From Escarpia spicata (taxonomy: Eukaryota; Annelida; Polychaeta; Sabellida; Siboglinidae), in the NCBI GenBank assembly GCA_963995525.1, contig OZ023214.1:43581998-43645997 (forward strand): DNA of 64,000 nt, read 5' to 3'. Positions 11,311-23,744 of this stretch are shown here, piece after piece (position 1 is the first letter of the stretch; the number at the start of each line of letters is the position of its first letter). The notes beneath the pieces were generated by a model. The model was not told the origin of the DNA, did not search any database, and saw nothing but the letters and a program-made list of their open reading frames with translations. The translations under genes and the position numbers were made by a program.

Positions 11311-12395
11311 CAGGGTTGGGGTTTAACCCAGGTTAAACTGGTTTTGCCCAGCCCGGTGGGTTAAACCTGGGTTAAACCCAGGTTAAACCTGGGTTAAACT
11401 AAGCTTTACTCTATCTGATATCTCAGGATGATATCAGAGGGATATTCTCAATATTAACACAGTTGGTATGTAGACTGATGATGGTTTAAAACTGTTGTAA
11501 TATTATTGATGTAATGAAAGATGACAACTGCTCTTTAAATAAGTCTGTCAGTGTGTCTAGTTATCATTTTATGATAATCAGATGATAATCGTGCTATTGG
11601 GGTATTCTGTTACTGACTGATATAACTTTTTTGCACACTGATTGCATAAAGGTTACAAAGGTTTCCCTTCAGGTGTGAGTATTTTCTCCAGCCAGAAACC
11701 CCAAGTTAATATCCACCTTATGCAAACAACTTGTACTAGATACCAGTTCAGACCATAATCCTTTTATGTATTTAAACCAGGCCAGAAAGTCCAATATAAA
11801 AGGGACTTTTATCAGTGTGCCATAACCATAACATTCATGTCTCTCTCACATTGGACACTGCCATTAATTACTAGCTGAGTCTTCTGAAGAAGTGCAGTGA
11901 TTCCAGTCAGACAACCTACACCAGTACAGGCTGGTGTCAGCTTGCAGGTTAAGGAACAGGAGGATATAGAGCCTTGGAAACTGGCAGGTGGTAATCTACC
12001 CTCTCAGCACTTGTGTTCACTGCCAACAACTGGATTCATCCTCCATCCTCTAAAGTTACCAGAGCCACCACTGATTCATGGTCAAGTAGATTAGCTCAAC
12101 TCACCAACTAAGAGAATACACAACACTGTGAGTGACAGTGCCTAGAATGAGGCCTAAGCAGTGAAGCATGAAAACAATAATATATGTATGTGCATTTCTA
12201 TGTACCATGCTAATTAACTGTTTCATATTGATAATAAAGCAATATGAAACACTTTGCCTGCTTTATTATTTCATATTGTGATAAAATGTTTAGATAAAAT
12301 AGTTTAACCCGGGTTTAACCCAGTTTAGCCCAAAATGGAGGTTTAGCCCAACCCGGGTTAAACTGGGGGGGGACAGGTTAAACTTGCCAACGTTG
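11311..12395. mobile_element. Non-autonomous hAT element with 8-bp target duplication
   Basis: The octamer AGTATTAA occurs at 11303-11310 and again at 12396-12403. The enclosed 1085 bp starts CAGGGTTGG and ends CCAACGTTG, so the terminal repeats are CAGGGTTGG and CAACGTTGG. An 8-bp duplication plus CA(G/A)NG termini is diagnostic of the hAT superfamily. Both ends carry clusters of self-complementary GGTTTAACC / AACCCGGGTTAA motifs (11316-11400 and 12299-12382). The only open frame inside (11897-12094) has no transposase motif, so mobilisation would need a transposase supplied in trans. Confidence 0.9.
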
Positions 12396-12403
12396 AGTAT
12401 TAA

Positions 12404-15400
12404 AGATAATTGTGAGATATCAATAGGTTAGAACACATTGGAAAATGTGAACTCTTCAAGAACATTTATTATAAATTAAAGGTATATATTGGTAAATTGT
12501 TCAAAGATCATGAATATGATGAATACTGTAGAGTGTAGCTACTTCATTGCATATTTGTGACTGATTCTTTCGTGACAGACTCAGGTCTGATATTAATTTA
12601 TTCACATACTATACCTGATAACATGATTTAATTATTCAAATTAACAGACCAGGCACATTTAACAAACATGGTGTACCAAGGGTTAACATTAACACTGTAT
12701 ACTTACATAAATATCTATGAAGATATCAAGTGTTATCAAGAACATTTAACACTTTGGAGACAAGAACACCCAGAGTGTTATCGCTTGTAACAAACACTTC
12801 AAGTAGTACAGATCTAGATCATGAGATCTTGATAGCCAAACTACTATTGTGACTGGTCTATGTTCCTTGACCTCAGTGATGAACTAACACACTAACTCTT
12901 ACGTAATTATATCATTATTTACATATATTTATAAAAGGGTTAGTAGTTCATGGTTTTAAAAACAAACGTGTGTAGTACTAAAAGATTTGGTAGAGTTGTT
13001 TTAAGTGAAAATACTTGCAAAGGTATCTAGCTAAATCCTATTTGCATTATGTCAGCTAAACAGCTATCTACTCTGTTCTGTTTTTTTATTATATTTTCTA
13101 ATACAACATTAGTGAGAATGATTCACCAGGGTAAGCTGACATTTCTAAAGTACAAGTCGCCTGTAACATTGCAGCCTGCCCACAAGTTGTTGATCTTCCA
13201 ACGGCGTTCTCATAAAACATGCTAGGTCCTACATTGAAGTGTAGGCCAAAAATACAAAGTAAAAACAGCGCATAGGTTGCACAATGACTTCTGTGCTTGG
13301 TTTTTTACAACATTAACCTAGTAGCACATTTCACTTTCGTTATTGAGTCATCACACTTTTAGACCATCAATTGCTGTCCGAGGTATAGGAATGTCCTCAA
13401 TTTAAGTTATATTTCAAACACAACCAAAAATTATGCATTGCAGAGTGCAAACATCTACTACACAGTATCAGTGGCGTCAGGTGAATGCAAAACTGTGACA
13501 TTTTGTCAAATATATAATTTCATTAGGTGTTCTGTTAAGCTTGGTTGGTCAAAACAGGCTGTCTGAAATGACATTCCTCACTGAAAATGCATGTAGCTCT
13601 GTAAGCAACATCATTTTATGTGTCATCCAAACTAAAGCCTAAATGTATAAGCCAGTCCAAATTTTTGCCAGTCCAAATTTGTTCAGACATGCTACGAAGT
13701 GCGGTCGGGCACGCGATTGAACACGCAATCGGATGCGCGATTGAACACGCAACTACGAGTATATATATATATATATATACACCAGCATGGTAAATTTTGA
13801 TAATCATACTTTGTGTGTCCAATCATAAATATAAAAATAAACTAAAAGTACAGTGTACATATTACCATTTATGAAGGCAAGGCAGAGAACATGGCTGAAT
13901 GCACATCACACGTGTGATCAGAAATGTAAGTAGCATTTTTCGTGTCAAATTATGAACTTAAATTTAACAAAAGTTTAAAAAGAAGCCAATTTCTGTTAAG
14001 AAAAGTAATATTTTATTTCAAAGTTACCTTTGAAAAATAATACATTCTGTCAAATATTTAAAATATCACAACGTTATGATCTCTGCGTCTAAATAATACT
14101 GTTTACTGTGTGGTTAACTTTTCTAATAACATTTATTTGTGAAATATTTTCACCACAATAACAACCGTACATAATAAATTTAGATAATACAATAATTACT
14201 GTAACACAATAACATAAATGTCTGGTTATTTCTCATGCAGCAGTGCTTAATATATACATTGACAAATGTAATTTATACAAGCAATCATATTAAGAATTAT
14301 GAATGTTCAAATCACTGATGCCGTTTCATTTTAGTTAGCACTATATATGACGCCATCCAACGGAATTTGTTAGAACTACAAAACGCGGGGTATATCACTT
14401 TGAGCCAGCGTAACCTAGGCTGTTGTTATTCCTTCGAGTTTTGTGTTTGAAACCGGAATCTGTACACTTATGCGTGTTATAACGATGTGACAATTACATT
14501 TAATTAGCAACATGTCTTCAATGTGCTTAGCGGACAGCCATACAACGATTGCAAAACGGTTTATGTTAGCGCCTCCCGCCTGCCTCCCTGTTTACGTCGG
14601 CGTAACTGAGCGAAATCATGGCAGTCTACAATTGGAATTTTCGTCCGCCAAAAAGCCCATTTGGGAGGTTACCACGTGCGTCAATGCATATGTTCTGGCT
14701 TGTCGTGCCTCCAGAATAGCAGACTAACCGCTCCACTTACGTACTTTGAACAATGGAAATAGCGCATGCTGCACCGTCTTGTATTGATGCATGGTCTTTG
14801 CCTTTGGTTGACACGATTCACGAGGTAGCACCGGCGCCATCACACTCGTAACGATTTGCCATGCGCGTTTTTTTAAATCGTCATAAATTCACCAAAATAA
14901 AAGAATACCGTTGTATAGTAATCGTTTACTTCAAAATATCGCCAATAAAGTCATTAACGTTTACGGTGTTGGTGATTCTACTCTTTTAGCGTTTACCGAG
15001 TTTCCGTTCAAAAACAAATGTCAAATCCCGTTTCAAAATATCGATTACGTTGAATTTCATTCGTTTTCCAAGAACGCGTCATAATCGGCAAGTGCTTATT
15101 GTATCCTCCTGCCCTAACGTTGACCTAACATAGAATTATTTAGTCTACGTAGATATAGGCAAGTGTTTGTGTTTGGCATAAGTATTATACAGTAATACCC
15201 AGAAAACCATTCATTTCCCAACACCGCTACTACCAACAGCACAGCAGCGGATCCAGGGGGTCTTAGGGGTCTCAAAACCTCCCTATGCCCTGAAAGGGGG
15301 GGTGTTAAACCCATATGTCTGTGGAAAATATTATAGTGAAGAACCACAATATAATTATTATTATTAAATTATACAATATACATTGGAATTACTGTAAAAT

Positions 15401-15485
15401 TAAATAATGATTCAAGTGTTAGCCGATCAGTATTAACAACAAAATATATTCTCATTGGTCATTACTGGTCATGTGGTGATGTGGA
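12404..15485. other. Intergenic AT-rich DNA with a CpG-bearing patch
   Basis: Mostly AT-rich. From about 14340 to 15080 the sequence is richer in CpG (for example GCGGACAG, CCGGCGCC, ACGCGTC) and holds a 71-codon open frame at 14512-14727 with no recognisable motif. A TA microsatellite is at 13760-13780. A GCGGATCCAGG motif at 15247 resembles a DNA-transposon terminus also seen at 56659. No gene can be supported. Confidence 0.4.
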
Positions 15486-15838
15486 GTGCGCTGGTGCAGT
15501 GACTACATCATTGGACTACTTGGGTTCAAATGGTATGCTGCTGTTTCGAACCATGGTCAAGTTTGTTTACTCTACGTTCCAGTTCACCCAGCTGTATGAA
15601 TGAGTACCTGGCTATAGACAGTGGAGGACATTTATGTACGAATATTCTTCGAGCATTAACTGCAGCATGGCTGAGTGCTTCCCAGAGAAGTCGAGATGGT
15701 GTTCGAGTGAACAGATCTATCAGGGAGTAAGGTGTAAAGAGCTTTGAGCAGTGTAAAGCACTTCGTGCAGTCCAAAGCACTTCGTGCAGTCCAAAGCACT
15801 GGATACTGCGCTATATAAGAACTTACCTGTTATATTAG
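15486..15838 (+). mobile_element. SINE copy 2 (Meta-SINE-like body)
   Basis: The tRNA-like head has an A-box-like TGGTGCAGTGACTAC and a B-box-like GGGTTCAAATGG. The body contains CAGCTGTATGAATGAGTACC, GGCTATAGACAGTGG and CCCAGAGAAGTCGAGATGG, and it ends CTGCGCTATATAAGAAC, matching copy 1 at 3343 module by module. Near the 3' end a short AAAGCACTTCGTGCAGTCC unit is present in two to three tandem copies (about 15746-15800). Confidence 0.8.
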
Positions 15839-16482
15839 CAAGGGAAGATCGTTGACAGTTGTTGATGATATTAACACCCAACTAGTAACTAGTAACACAT
15901 AATGACACTCTCTTGAAACATGTTTGTGGAGCTTCATGAAGCAATGGTCTGAAGCCTAATTATAAAACGCATATATTATAATATATATATTATATATATA
16001 TATACACTCATTATATACTCATCCATGGGAAATTAATCCATTAAGTGTTAATGATGACCATGCTCTGTTATTGGCAATAACACCTTCTTTCGCAACAACA
16101 CTGAGCAACTCTTCTACCTGTGATATCTCTTCTGACAGGAGCGCGATATCATCCTCAAATTAAAAATCTGTGATGACCTCCGATTTTGAAAAATCATTGT
16201 AAAATATGTCTCAGTTACATCAAAAAAAGGAAAATTTTGGTTAATTAGGCTAATGCACAAAAGCATTAATGTACAAAAACAGAAATGAATCAAAATATAG
16301 TTATGATGCTATTTAATGCACTTTGTGCAACATTTCTTTTCACAGGCATGGTAACAATGATGAATTACTCCAGCCTATAGGAGAGAGTAATTTCTTAAAA
16401 TTTCAAGTTCAACAAAAGTATTAAATATTCAGTGTAAGCTGTAACCATTTAATGTGCAGCCATCTGCAAACATCAATAACAT
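15839..16482. other. No feature recognised
   Basis: AT-rich, with a TATATA run at 15970-16005. Nothing codes convincingly. Confidence 0.4.
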
Positions 16483-17594
16483 CAACAAGATTTAACAAGA
16501 TTTAACCAGATTTAACAAGATTGCCATCCAGAGAATTAACTCTAGATGAAAGGGTTGGACTTCCTTGTCCACCTGCGGACAAGGAAGTCCAACCCTTTTA
16601 TCTACATATATCCAGCCCTTCTGAGGTATGTGTCGATTTTATTTTAAAACATTCATACTACTAGCACCCACACAATCATCAGATAATCTGTTCCATTCAT
16701 TCACAGTCCTTTGTGAAATTGAGAACTTTCTTACGTCTAATCTACACTGCTCCTTTACTAATGTAACTTCATGTCCTCTAGTCTTTCTATCTTTCTTAAC
16801 TGAAAAAAACATATTTCTATCAATATTTTCATAACCATTCAATATTTTAAACACTTCTATCTGATCTCTCAATCTCCTGGTCTCTAGTGTTGTTAAACCA
16901 CATTCTTTTAGGCGTTCTTCATAACTAAGATCCCTCAGTTTTTGTATCATTTTAGTCGCTCTCCTCTGTACTCTTTCTAGCATATCCAAGTCCTTGCGAT
17001 ATGGCCTCCACGCTTGTATACAATATTCTAAATGAGGCCTAACTATTGTTTTGTACAGCAGTATTATTAGTTCTTTTTCTTTATATGCTATATTTCGCCT
17101 AATCAATCCAAGGATTTGATTTCCTTTTGAAGCTGCACTGAAACCTTCATGTCAGCACTAATTGTCAGCCCTAAGTCTTTTTCTTTTACAGTAGTACTTA
17201 GTACAGTTCCCCCCATTGTATATTCTACATATTCGTTCCCATGTCCTGTGTGAAGGCATTTACATTTCCCAAAATTGAACAACATTTGCCACTTTTCAGA
17301 CCATTTGATCAACCTGTCAAGTTCATCTTGTAAATGCTGTCTATCTCCATCACTTTTAATCCTTCTAAACACTTTTGTATCATCTGCAAATTTCAACACC
17401 TTGCTAGCTATATCATCGTCCAAATCGATTATATATATTAAGAATAATATAGGTCCCAGTACTGATCCCTGTGGAACCCCACTCAAAACTGATTTCCAGT
17501 TTGAAGCCTCCCCATCAACAACTACCCGTTGTCTTCTGTCAATCAGCCATTTTCTATCCAGTTAATTATACCATTTCCTATGCCATGGGCCTTT
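16483..17594 (-). mobile_element. CR1/Jockey-like LINE, 5'-truncated (copy 2)
   Basis: Minus-strand frames at 17486-17103 and 17106-16639 together read through the RT C-terminal half: SGVPQGSVLGPILFLIYI, LKFADDTKVF, HLEYCIQAWRPYRKDLDML, QRRATKMIQKLRDLSYEERL, VNEWNRLS. One frameshift at about 17105 separates them. The 5' truncation is near 17594, where similarity to copy 1 stops after CCATGGGCCTTTA. The 3' end is marked by TTTAACAAGATT repeats at 16488-16522. This copy lacks the same dozen bases as the right-hand unit of copy 1. Confidence 0.9.
16556..16602. repeat. Hairpin in LINE 3' UTR
   Basis: GGGTTGGACTTCCTTGTCC and GGACAAGGAAGTCCAACCC form a long perfect stem around a short CACCTGC loop. 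Copy 1 keeps a weaker version of this region near 4911-4945. Confidence 0.85.
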
Positions 17595-18629
17595 ACATCA
17601 GACATGTATTAACCAACTTTTTTGTTATTCAGAATTTGTTCAGACAACTTTTACTTTGCTTGGTTCCAAAGTCCAACTGATGGTCTAAAAGTATGACTAT
17701 TGCTAATGGTAATTCATTGCAAATGCAAATACAGGCCAACACAATTCTAAAGTTCTAAACACACATTACGTAGGCGCACTGTATTTGTAGGATGAATGTA
17801 CAATTTGCATATAGGCATCTCTAACCCACTCAAAATTTCTGCAGCATTCACACAGGCTATGCAACCAGACAGTATGAATGTGTTCAGCACCCCACAGATG
17901 CAGTATGCACAGAGGAAACTCATCAACAACATTCCACACTGCCTGTCCACCCAGTGGAGTCCACTGTAACAGCCCACCTGTATTAATACAGGTGTGTGTA
18001 TATATATATATATATAAGATCTCTATGCCCATCTATTAGATACACGCCAAATTAACATACTTGTTACAGTGGCTACTATATATAGCCCATATATATAGGT
18101 GACGGATCACATGTCAACAATCTCACACAATCTATTGGATGCAGCATGCTCAACAAATCTCATGCTTGTTTGTAGGTGTATGTGTGTAGGTGTGTACATG
18201 TGCGTGTGTGCGTGCATGCATGCATGCGTATATATATGTGTGTGTGCCTGGGGATACTTCCAACGGATGTTTAGGAATTGTTCGAGTATTGTGCAGCTTG
18301 GATCAAATTTAACTGTACATAACTAGATTACTAATTACATGCATGTGTAAATTTAAATACAATAAAACCTGTCTTAGCGGCCACCTGTCCATAACGATAA
18401 CCTGTCTATTGCATATAACTGTCAGTTAATTTGGACCGAACTATTCATAGTCAACCTGCGGCTTGAGGGCAGGTCAAAGGGAATCCATAATTTCCCTGAA
18501 TAAAACGTAATTGTGTCAGTGTCATGGCATGTACATGGGACTATCAGATTGCAATCGAGTCACGCATGGCGTCATCAGCTTGTTGCAGCTGCTATGTGGC
18601 TCCTTTACTCCAGCAAAGAGGAATAGAAT
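17595..18629. other. Intergenic DNA with microsatellites
   Basis: TG/TGCA-rich microsatellite at 18170-18245 and a TA run at 17998-18016. AAAACCTGTCTTAGCGGCC at 18364-18382 looks like the end of a mariner/pogo-type DNA transposon, but no matching opposite end was found. Confidence 0.4.
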
Positions 18630-18630
18630 C

Positions 18631-18872
18631 AGCTTTGATGTCCAAAGTGAGCTCAGAGAAGCTATGAGAATGTAGCCACAGATGGAAGAGGGTGATTGTA
18701 TTATTTTTTGTAATATTTACCTAGGTGGCATGGGGTAGATGGAGAGACTGCCTAGGTAAATATTACAATGGCCAGTAGCTCAAATTGTATTGATAATCCC
18801 CTGAGCAAATCTGGGCCATGGCTTGCCTTGCACTCGTTCACACCCTCTTGTTTCCTTTTGGACATCAAAGCT
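18631..18872. repeat. Foldback element with nested perfect stems
   Basis: The outer arms AGCTTTGATGTCCAAA (18631-18646) and TTTGGACATCAAAGCT (18857-18872) are perfect complements. Inside, an 18-bp stem around GTAATATTTACCTAGG (18708-18725 with 18751-18768) encloses a 25-nt loop. The two nested inverted repeats suggest a foldback MITE of about 242 bp. Confidence 0.75.
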
Positions 18873-19114
18873 TTTTCTGTTTGCCTTTACTTGGAGGGCT
18901 TGATTTATATCACCATATCCCAAAAGAAAAAAGGAACATCAATTAACTATAGCAAGTTTTGTAGTGTATTATTTAATATTATTTTTAACTCTAGGTTTGT
19001 ATTGTTCATGAAGGTATCGCACCCTTATGGGCCATAAATATGAAGAGGATAGGTAGGTAAGCAGTCTATGGGGGCTGGGGGGACATGCCCTCCCTAGACC
19101 TTTGGAATTTGGCT

Positions 19115-19400
19115 TGCCCGCAGACCTTTTTGCACGGGCCTTTGTGACCGTGCCCCCAAAACTGTTTTTGTATGGGCCCATGTGACCATGGCCCCCAGAC
19201 CTTTTTGTATGGGCCCATGTGACCGTGCCCCCCAGACCTTTTTGTACAGGCCCATGTGACCATGCCCCCCATACCCTTTTTTATGGGCCCACGTGACCGT
19301 GCCCCCCAGACCCTTTTGTATGGGCCCATGTGACCGTGCCCCCCCAGACTTTTTTGTATGGGCCCATATGACCTTGCCCCCAGACCTTTTTAATGTGCCC
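19115..19400. repeat. Minisatellite of about 37 bp
   Basis: About seven tandem copies of a unit containing GGGCCCATGTGACCGTGCC and CCCAGACCTTTTTGTAT. Copies differ by a few substitutions and by the length of the C run. The minus-strand frames through it read out repetitive peptides (GPYKKV, GHGHMG) and are not genes. A related single unit is at 57620-57670. Confidence 0.92.
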
Positions 19401-20070
19401 CTGTGACTGAACTGATGACGGTGCAGCGACGAAACATTTTCAACAGCACCCTCCCTCCCCCCATCCTCCAATGTGACAATGGAGCCAGCTGAACCAGCAG
19501 AAGGTGAAGAAGAGCTAAAGATATGGCGGCAACAATTTGTCAACAGTACCTCCCCATCTTCCGATGTCACCAGTTGAGCGGAGACAATGGACAAGCGGAG
19601 AGAAGCTCGCGGCACCGAAAAGTTTTCAACACTAATTTGGTTCAGCCACTAGTGGAGGTTTCTGTGCCTCCCTAGACTGCCCTCTCTGGACATGCCCCGT
19701 GGGTAAGGTAAACCACCATTATAAAGCATGCCCACTTTGGTCAGGGTCTTGGAGCTGCTAATTTAGAAGCCTGCAGAAATGATTGTGAAGTTCCCGGAAA
19801 TTACCACATGAATGCGTATGCAAGCATGGATGCATGTTTGTGCATGCATGTGCTTGCATGTGCATGCATGTGCATGCATGTGCATGCATGTGTGCATCTG
19901 CTTTGTCTGCACACATCTGTGTGGATACATGTATCCACGGAAATTGATTAGTTTCCATATATCAGGTGTACAGAAAAAACTAGAAATGGTACAAGTGAAA
20001 ACAAGACCAGATCTACACCTCTCAGAATACAACTTTCTGACTCTGTGTGACTTTTCATACCTCCGTGGGC
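19401..20070. other. Intergenic DNA with a TGCATG microsatellite
   Basis: TGTGCATGCA repeats at 19830-19895. No gene seen. Confidence 0.45.
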
Positions 20071-20324
20071 TCTTCATCAGCATTAGAATCAGCTGCCCTC
20101 TGTTGTCATGTGACGATGTTTATGGTTATCACATGACAGCATCTCCAATAAGTTTGTGGGAAGGTTGTAACCATTGTCTCTATTTATCACTGGGCAGCTA
20201 TCTCAATAGAGACAGTGGCTACACTCTTCCCTCCTTCCTGGAGCTGCTGTCAGTGTCATGTGACAACCGTGAATGTTGTCACATGACAATATAGAGGGCA
20301 ACTCATTCTGAACCTGAAGAAGAG
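20071..20324. repeat. Long palindromic (foldback) element
   Basis: Arms of about 120 bp, roughly 20071-20190 and 20205-20324, align as reverse complements with scattered mismatches. Matching blocks include GCCCTCT...TTGTCATGTGAC against GTCACATGACAA...AGAGGGC and TTGTCTCTATT against AATAGAGACA. Each arm contains two TCACATGAC/TCATGTGAC sites, so each arm also has a smaller internal stem. Confidence 0.78.
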
Positions 20325-23300
20325 ATAGTGAAGGTTTTGAAAGCTTTGTTGAGCGTGAATGTTGATTTCTGAAAAGTATCAATATTTATTTTACTTTTGT
20401 TATGAATTATATAACAGAATGCAGTTAAGCAATTTACGCTAACAGTAGGTTTTGTCCACAGCAACAGTGTATTCTACACTGGGGTGACCTGTTTCAAACA
20501 AATCCATGACAACTAACGGTCTTCCAGATATATCACTCAGCATATGGCCTATGGCAGAGGCCACCTGTTAAGAGTACTATTTATTACGAAGCTTCCATTG
20601 TGTGGCTGCGGTGCATCATTCAAACAAAACCACAGAGATTAACCAACGCTTCCCTGGGAATGCTTGCTGCGAAACAATCACAGGTCTAACATAGTCTGTG
20701 CACACAGAACACAAACTATTTCATGGCAAGATTTAATAACATTGCCGCCCAGAGCAAAAACGTTTGCAACTGCAATACTGCACGGCTCTGAAACTGATGT
20801 TTCCTGACTGCAACACCATTAAAACGTGGTTGTCTGTTCTCATCTTTTTATACAGCCTGTAGAAGAATAAATATGCTGAATGTATACTGCCCACTAAATT
20901 GCATATAAACCTGAAACAGTGTTCACAATTTGAATGCAGCACCCGTGAATTGTTAAAACTGTAAACATTTATATTGTAAACAATCATATCGTAAACAATC
21001 ATATTGTAACCACTTATTATTGGCAGTTTTAGAGGTCAACAGGGTTCAAACCGTAATTTCTTTGTGTTGTGTGGCATGTTCACTTGGTTCCCACACAATA
21101 AAGACCTGATTCAATGAACTTCCTGCTAATAATTACCACCCCATAAGAGGATGATTCCGGGTTAGAGAACAGACTGCCTCAGTTCAACTCCATCACAAGT
21201 AACAGCTTCCAGTCTCTGTTGTGACAAAGCTAACTGTGGTCATCTAACCATTAAGAACTGACCAATGGTCATCTCAGATGTGTACAGTGAAGTGACTCAC
21301 ATGTTCTAGTAGGTCACTTGACCGCGCTTGACCAGTGATTCGGGTTGACCATGCCAGTGGATCAATAAAGCGACACGACAGGACTGACAGTGTTTCAGTG
21401 GCCAATCTCTTGATGATACTGGACCGTGATAATTTACTTGTGCCCACAAAAAATCCAGGCACCTGTAAATCAATAGATCGGGAAGCTCTATAGTCACACT
21501 GAACACACTTGAATTGGTTCTGTCGTTCCGCTCAATGATCAATGACCATCTGTTCCCATTAGCAAGGATGCCATCCCATCACTTGGCTGGTTGCAGGTCA
21601 TTCAGCCGGGGCTATTCTTTGTTCCATTAAACTGGCAAGGCGTATCGTTTCATTTCTCGTTTTGTGCCACACCATCGTAATTATATGGACTTCCTGTACA
21701 CAACAAAGATTTATGGAGATTACTAGCCATATCCTGTTTTAGTTTCATAAATATTTGCGTCATGTTCAATTGTAAAATTTTTTAATAGTACACGTGTGTC
21801 TTTTGGACGATGCAAGCCGTAGCTCCATTCAAATCTAGCATGTATACAAATTTCAGTAAATAAAAGTTCCCACATGAGGTAAATGTGGACTCACTGAGTG
21901 GTAATACTATTTAATACACCAACAGTGTAAATAAATGTGTAAATGCACCCACATAAACTACTCTAGATACAATCTGAGCCATCTTAAACAAGAATGCAGA
22001 AATAGGGTAAATCATTAAAAATAGGTTTTGCACAATTAAACTTTCAGGCACAAGTATTTCTGTCGCAGGTTTCTTTCAACTGGCCAAAGGAAACAAACAG
22101 AACACTATGGAAGACAGTGTTGCAAGTTTCAACTACAGCTCCAATGTAAGTTTAATTCTCACTATTAAAACAGAACACTGTCATAACAGTGAGTAAAGGA
22201 TTGAGAAAAACCCGGACCTTCTCATAATATAACTTCCACACTATCGCAGACATGATGAGGTCAAATTTCCCTCAAAAGACACATACAGAAGAATGCTGCT
22301 AGGAACATACACCAAACAGCTTGCCTGGAATGCCAAGAAACATGTGGGAGAAATGTATTCTGTATGCGTGAGTTGATCTTTGGCTGCTAGACGCAATAAG
22401 TATACCCACTTGAGGGGTCATCTCAATGTTACTGCACACTAAAGTGAACCAGACACACTTATGAACGAGAGGCATAATAACACAACACATGGGAACAGCT
22501 CCAGACTCTGGTAGAACCATCAACTGGTGATAAAACTAGGCAGCAGGACACCCAACACAGATGCCACGCATAACAAAACAGAGACAATGGATGCTAGTGA
22601 CAGATGAATATCAGGCCATTGCCAACCGAAGGAAAAACGCATGTGAGAAACAACAAAATTAATGGGGACAAGTCATTATTATACTTTCATGTTCATGTAA
22701 TTTTAATAACACATAAATGTTTCGTGGGTACTGCACCACAAAAGAATAGTCATGATCTAGGAAAAGGACAAATTTGCAGACTATAACACTTGTGTAATGC
22801 ATGAAGCCATGAACTCGGTGATGAAAGGATCTCTGCATATATATGCGGACAGAATGCAGATGGATTGCGTGACAAATGATAGGGATTTGTCCGACTGTGT
22901 CGACTCACTTTCCGTGTTGGTTTCAATGAGAAAATCAATACTGCACTAGTCAGTCGACAAATTAGGTCACTGAGATTTATGACTTTGAGACAGATTTAAT
23001 CATAGGGAGAACAGTAAATTACTGTGTACGTGGGCATATTTATTGACAAGAACTATAAAAGTGCAATTACACAAAAGGTAGGTTCTTTTAAAGCGTCTAA
23101 TGTCTCACAATTACTAGTAATAACATAATATTGGTCATAAATGGGTCATTTAGGGAAAGCTAATCTGTGACAATCACACTGCATACTCAAGTTCCAGTAA
23201 GCCTACTGGTATAACTGAAATTAGTTAATTGGACAACTACTCAACCCAAAACTCTCAGCTACTACAGCTAATGACACCAACTCACCAACTGTCTAACATT

Positions 23301-23709
23301 TTACTTTCACCACAAATACTGACAAAACTAACCGCGTTGCCTAGATGTAATAATAAACCATAACTGTAGCATTATAATTAGCCCTATCACATCTGTACAG
23401 CTGACATGTGAAAGAAATGTCCCACCAATGTCATCTCAGGTGACAGTACTTAGTAAGTGGAAGCTGAGGCCGGCTGAATGATGGATTATAAATTGTACTG
23501 ACCACCCACCCCACCCTCATCAAGTGACAGCGTCACTGTTTGAATTACCTCCACTGGTTAGTTTCGTCACCTAGAAGTACTGGTATTTACTGTAGGTAAA
23601 CAACTCCACAGGTCACATTACAATATTGACCAACACCATGCACAGGCTTGTTTTAGTGGAGAGGCTGGAGTTATATTTAGTGGCATTAGTTTAACTCCCT
23701 CCCACCTCA

Positions 23710-23744
<35 letters not shown>

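Noticed and set aside
18364..18382. AAAACCTGTCTTAGCGGCC as a transposon end
   Set aside because: No matching inverted end or TA duplication was found within reach.
19066..19615. Overlapping minus-strand frames with GHMGPYKK repeats
   Set aside because: Products of the 37-bp minisatellite; no start context, splice sites or domain.
19758..20294. Frames across the TGCATG microsatellite (MHAHACTCMHMQ type)
   Set aside because: Repeat-driven and antisense to each other; no domain.
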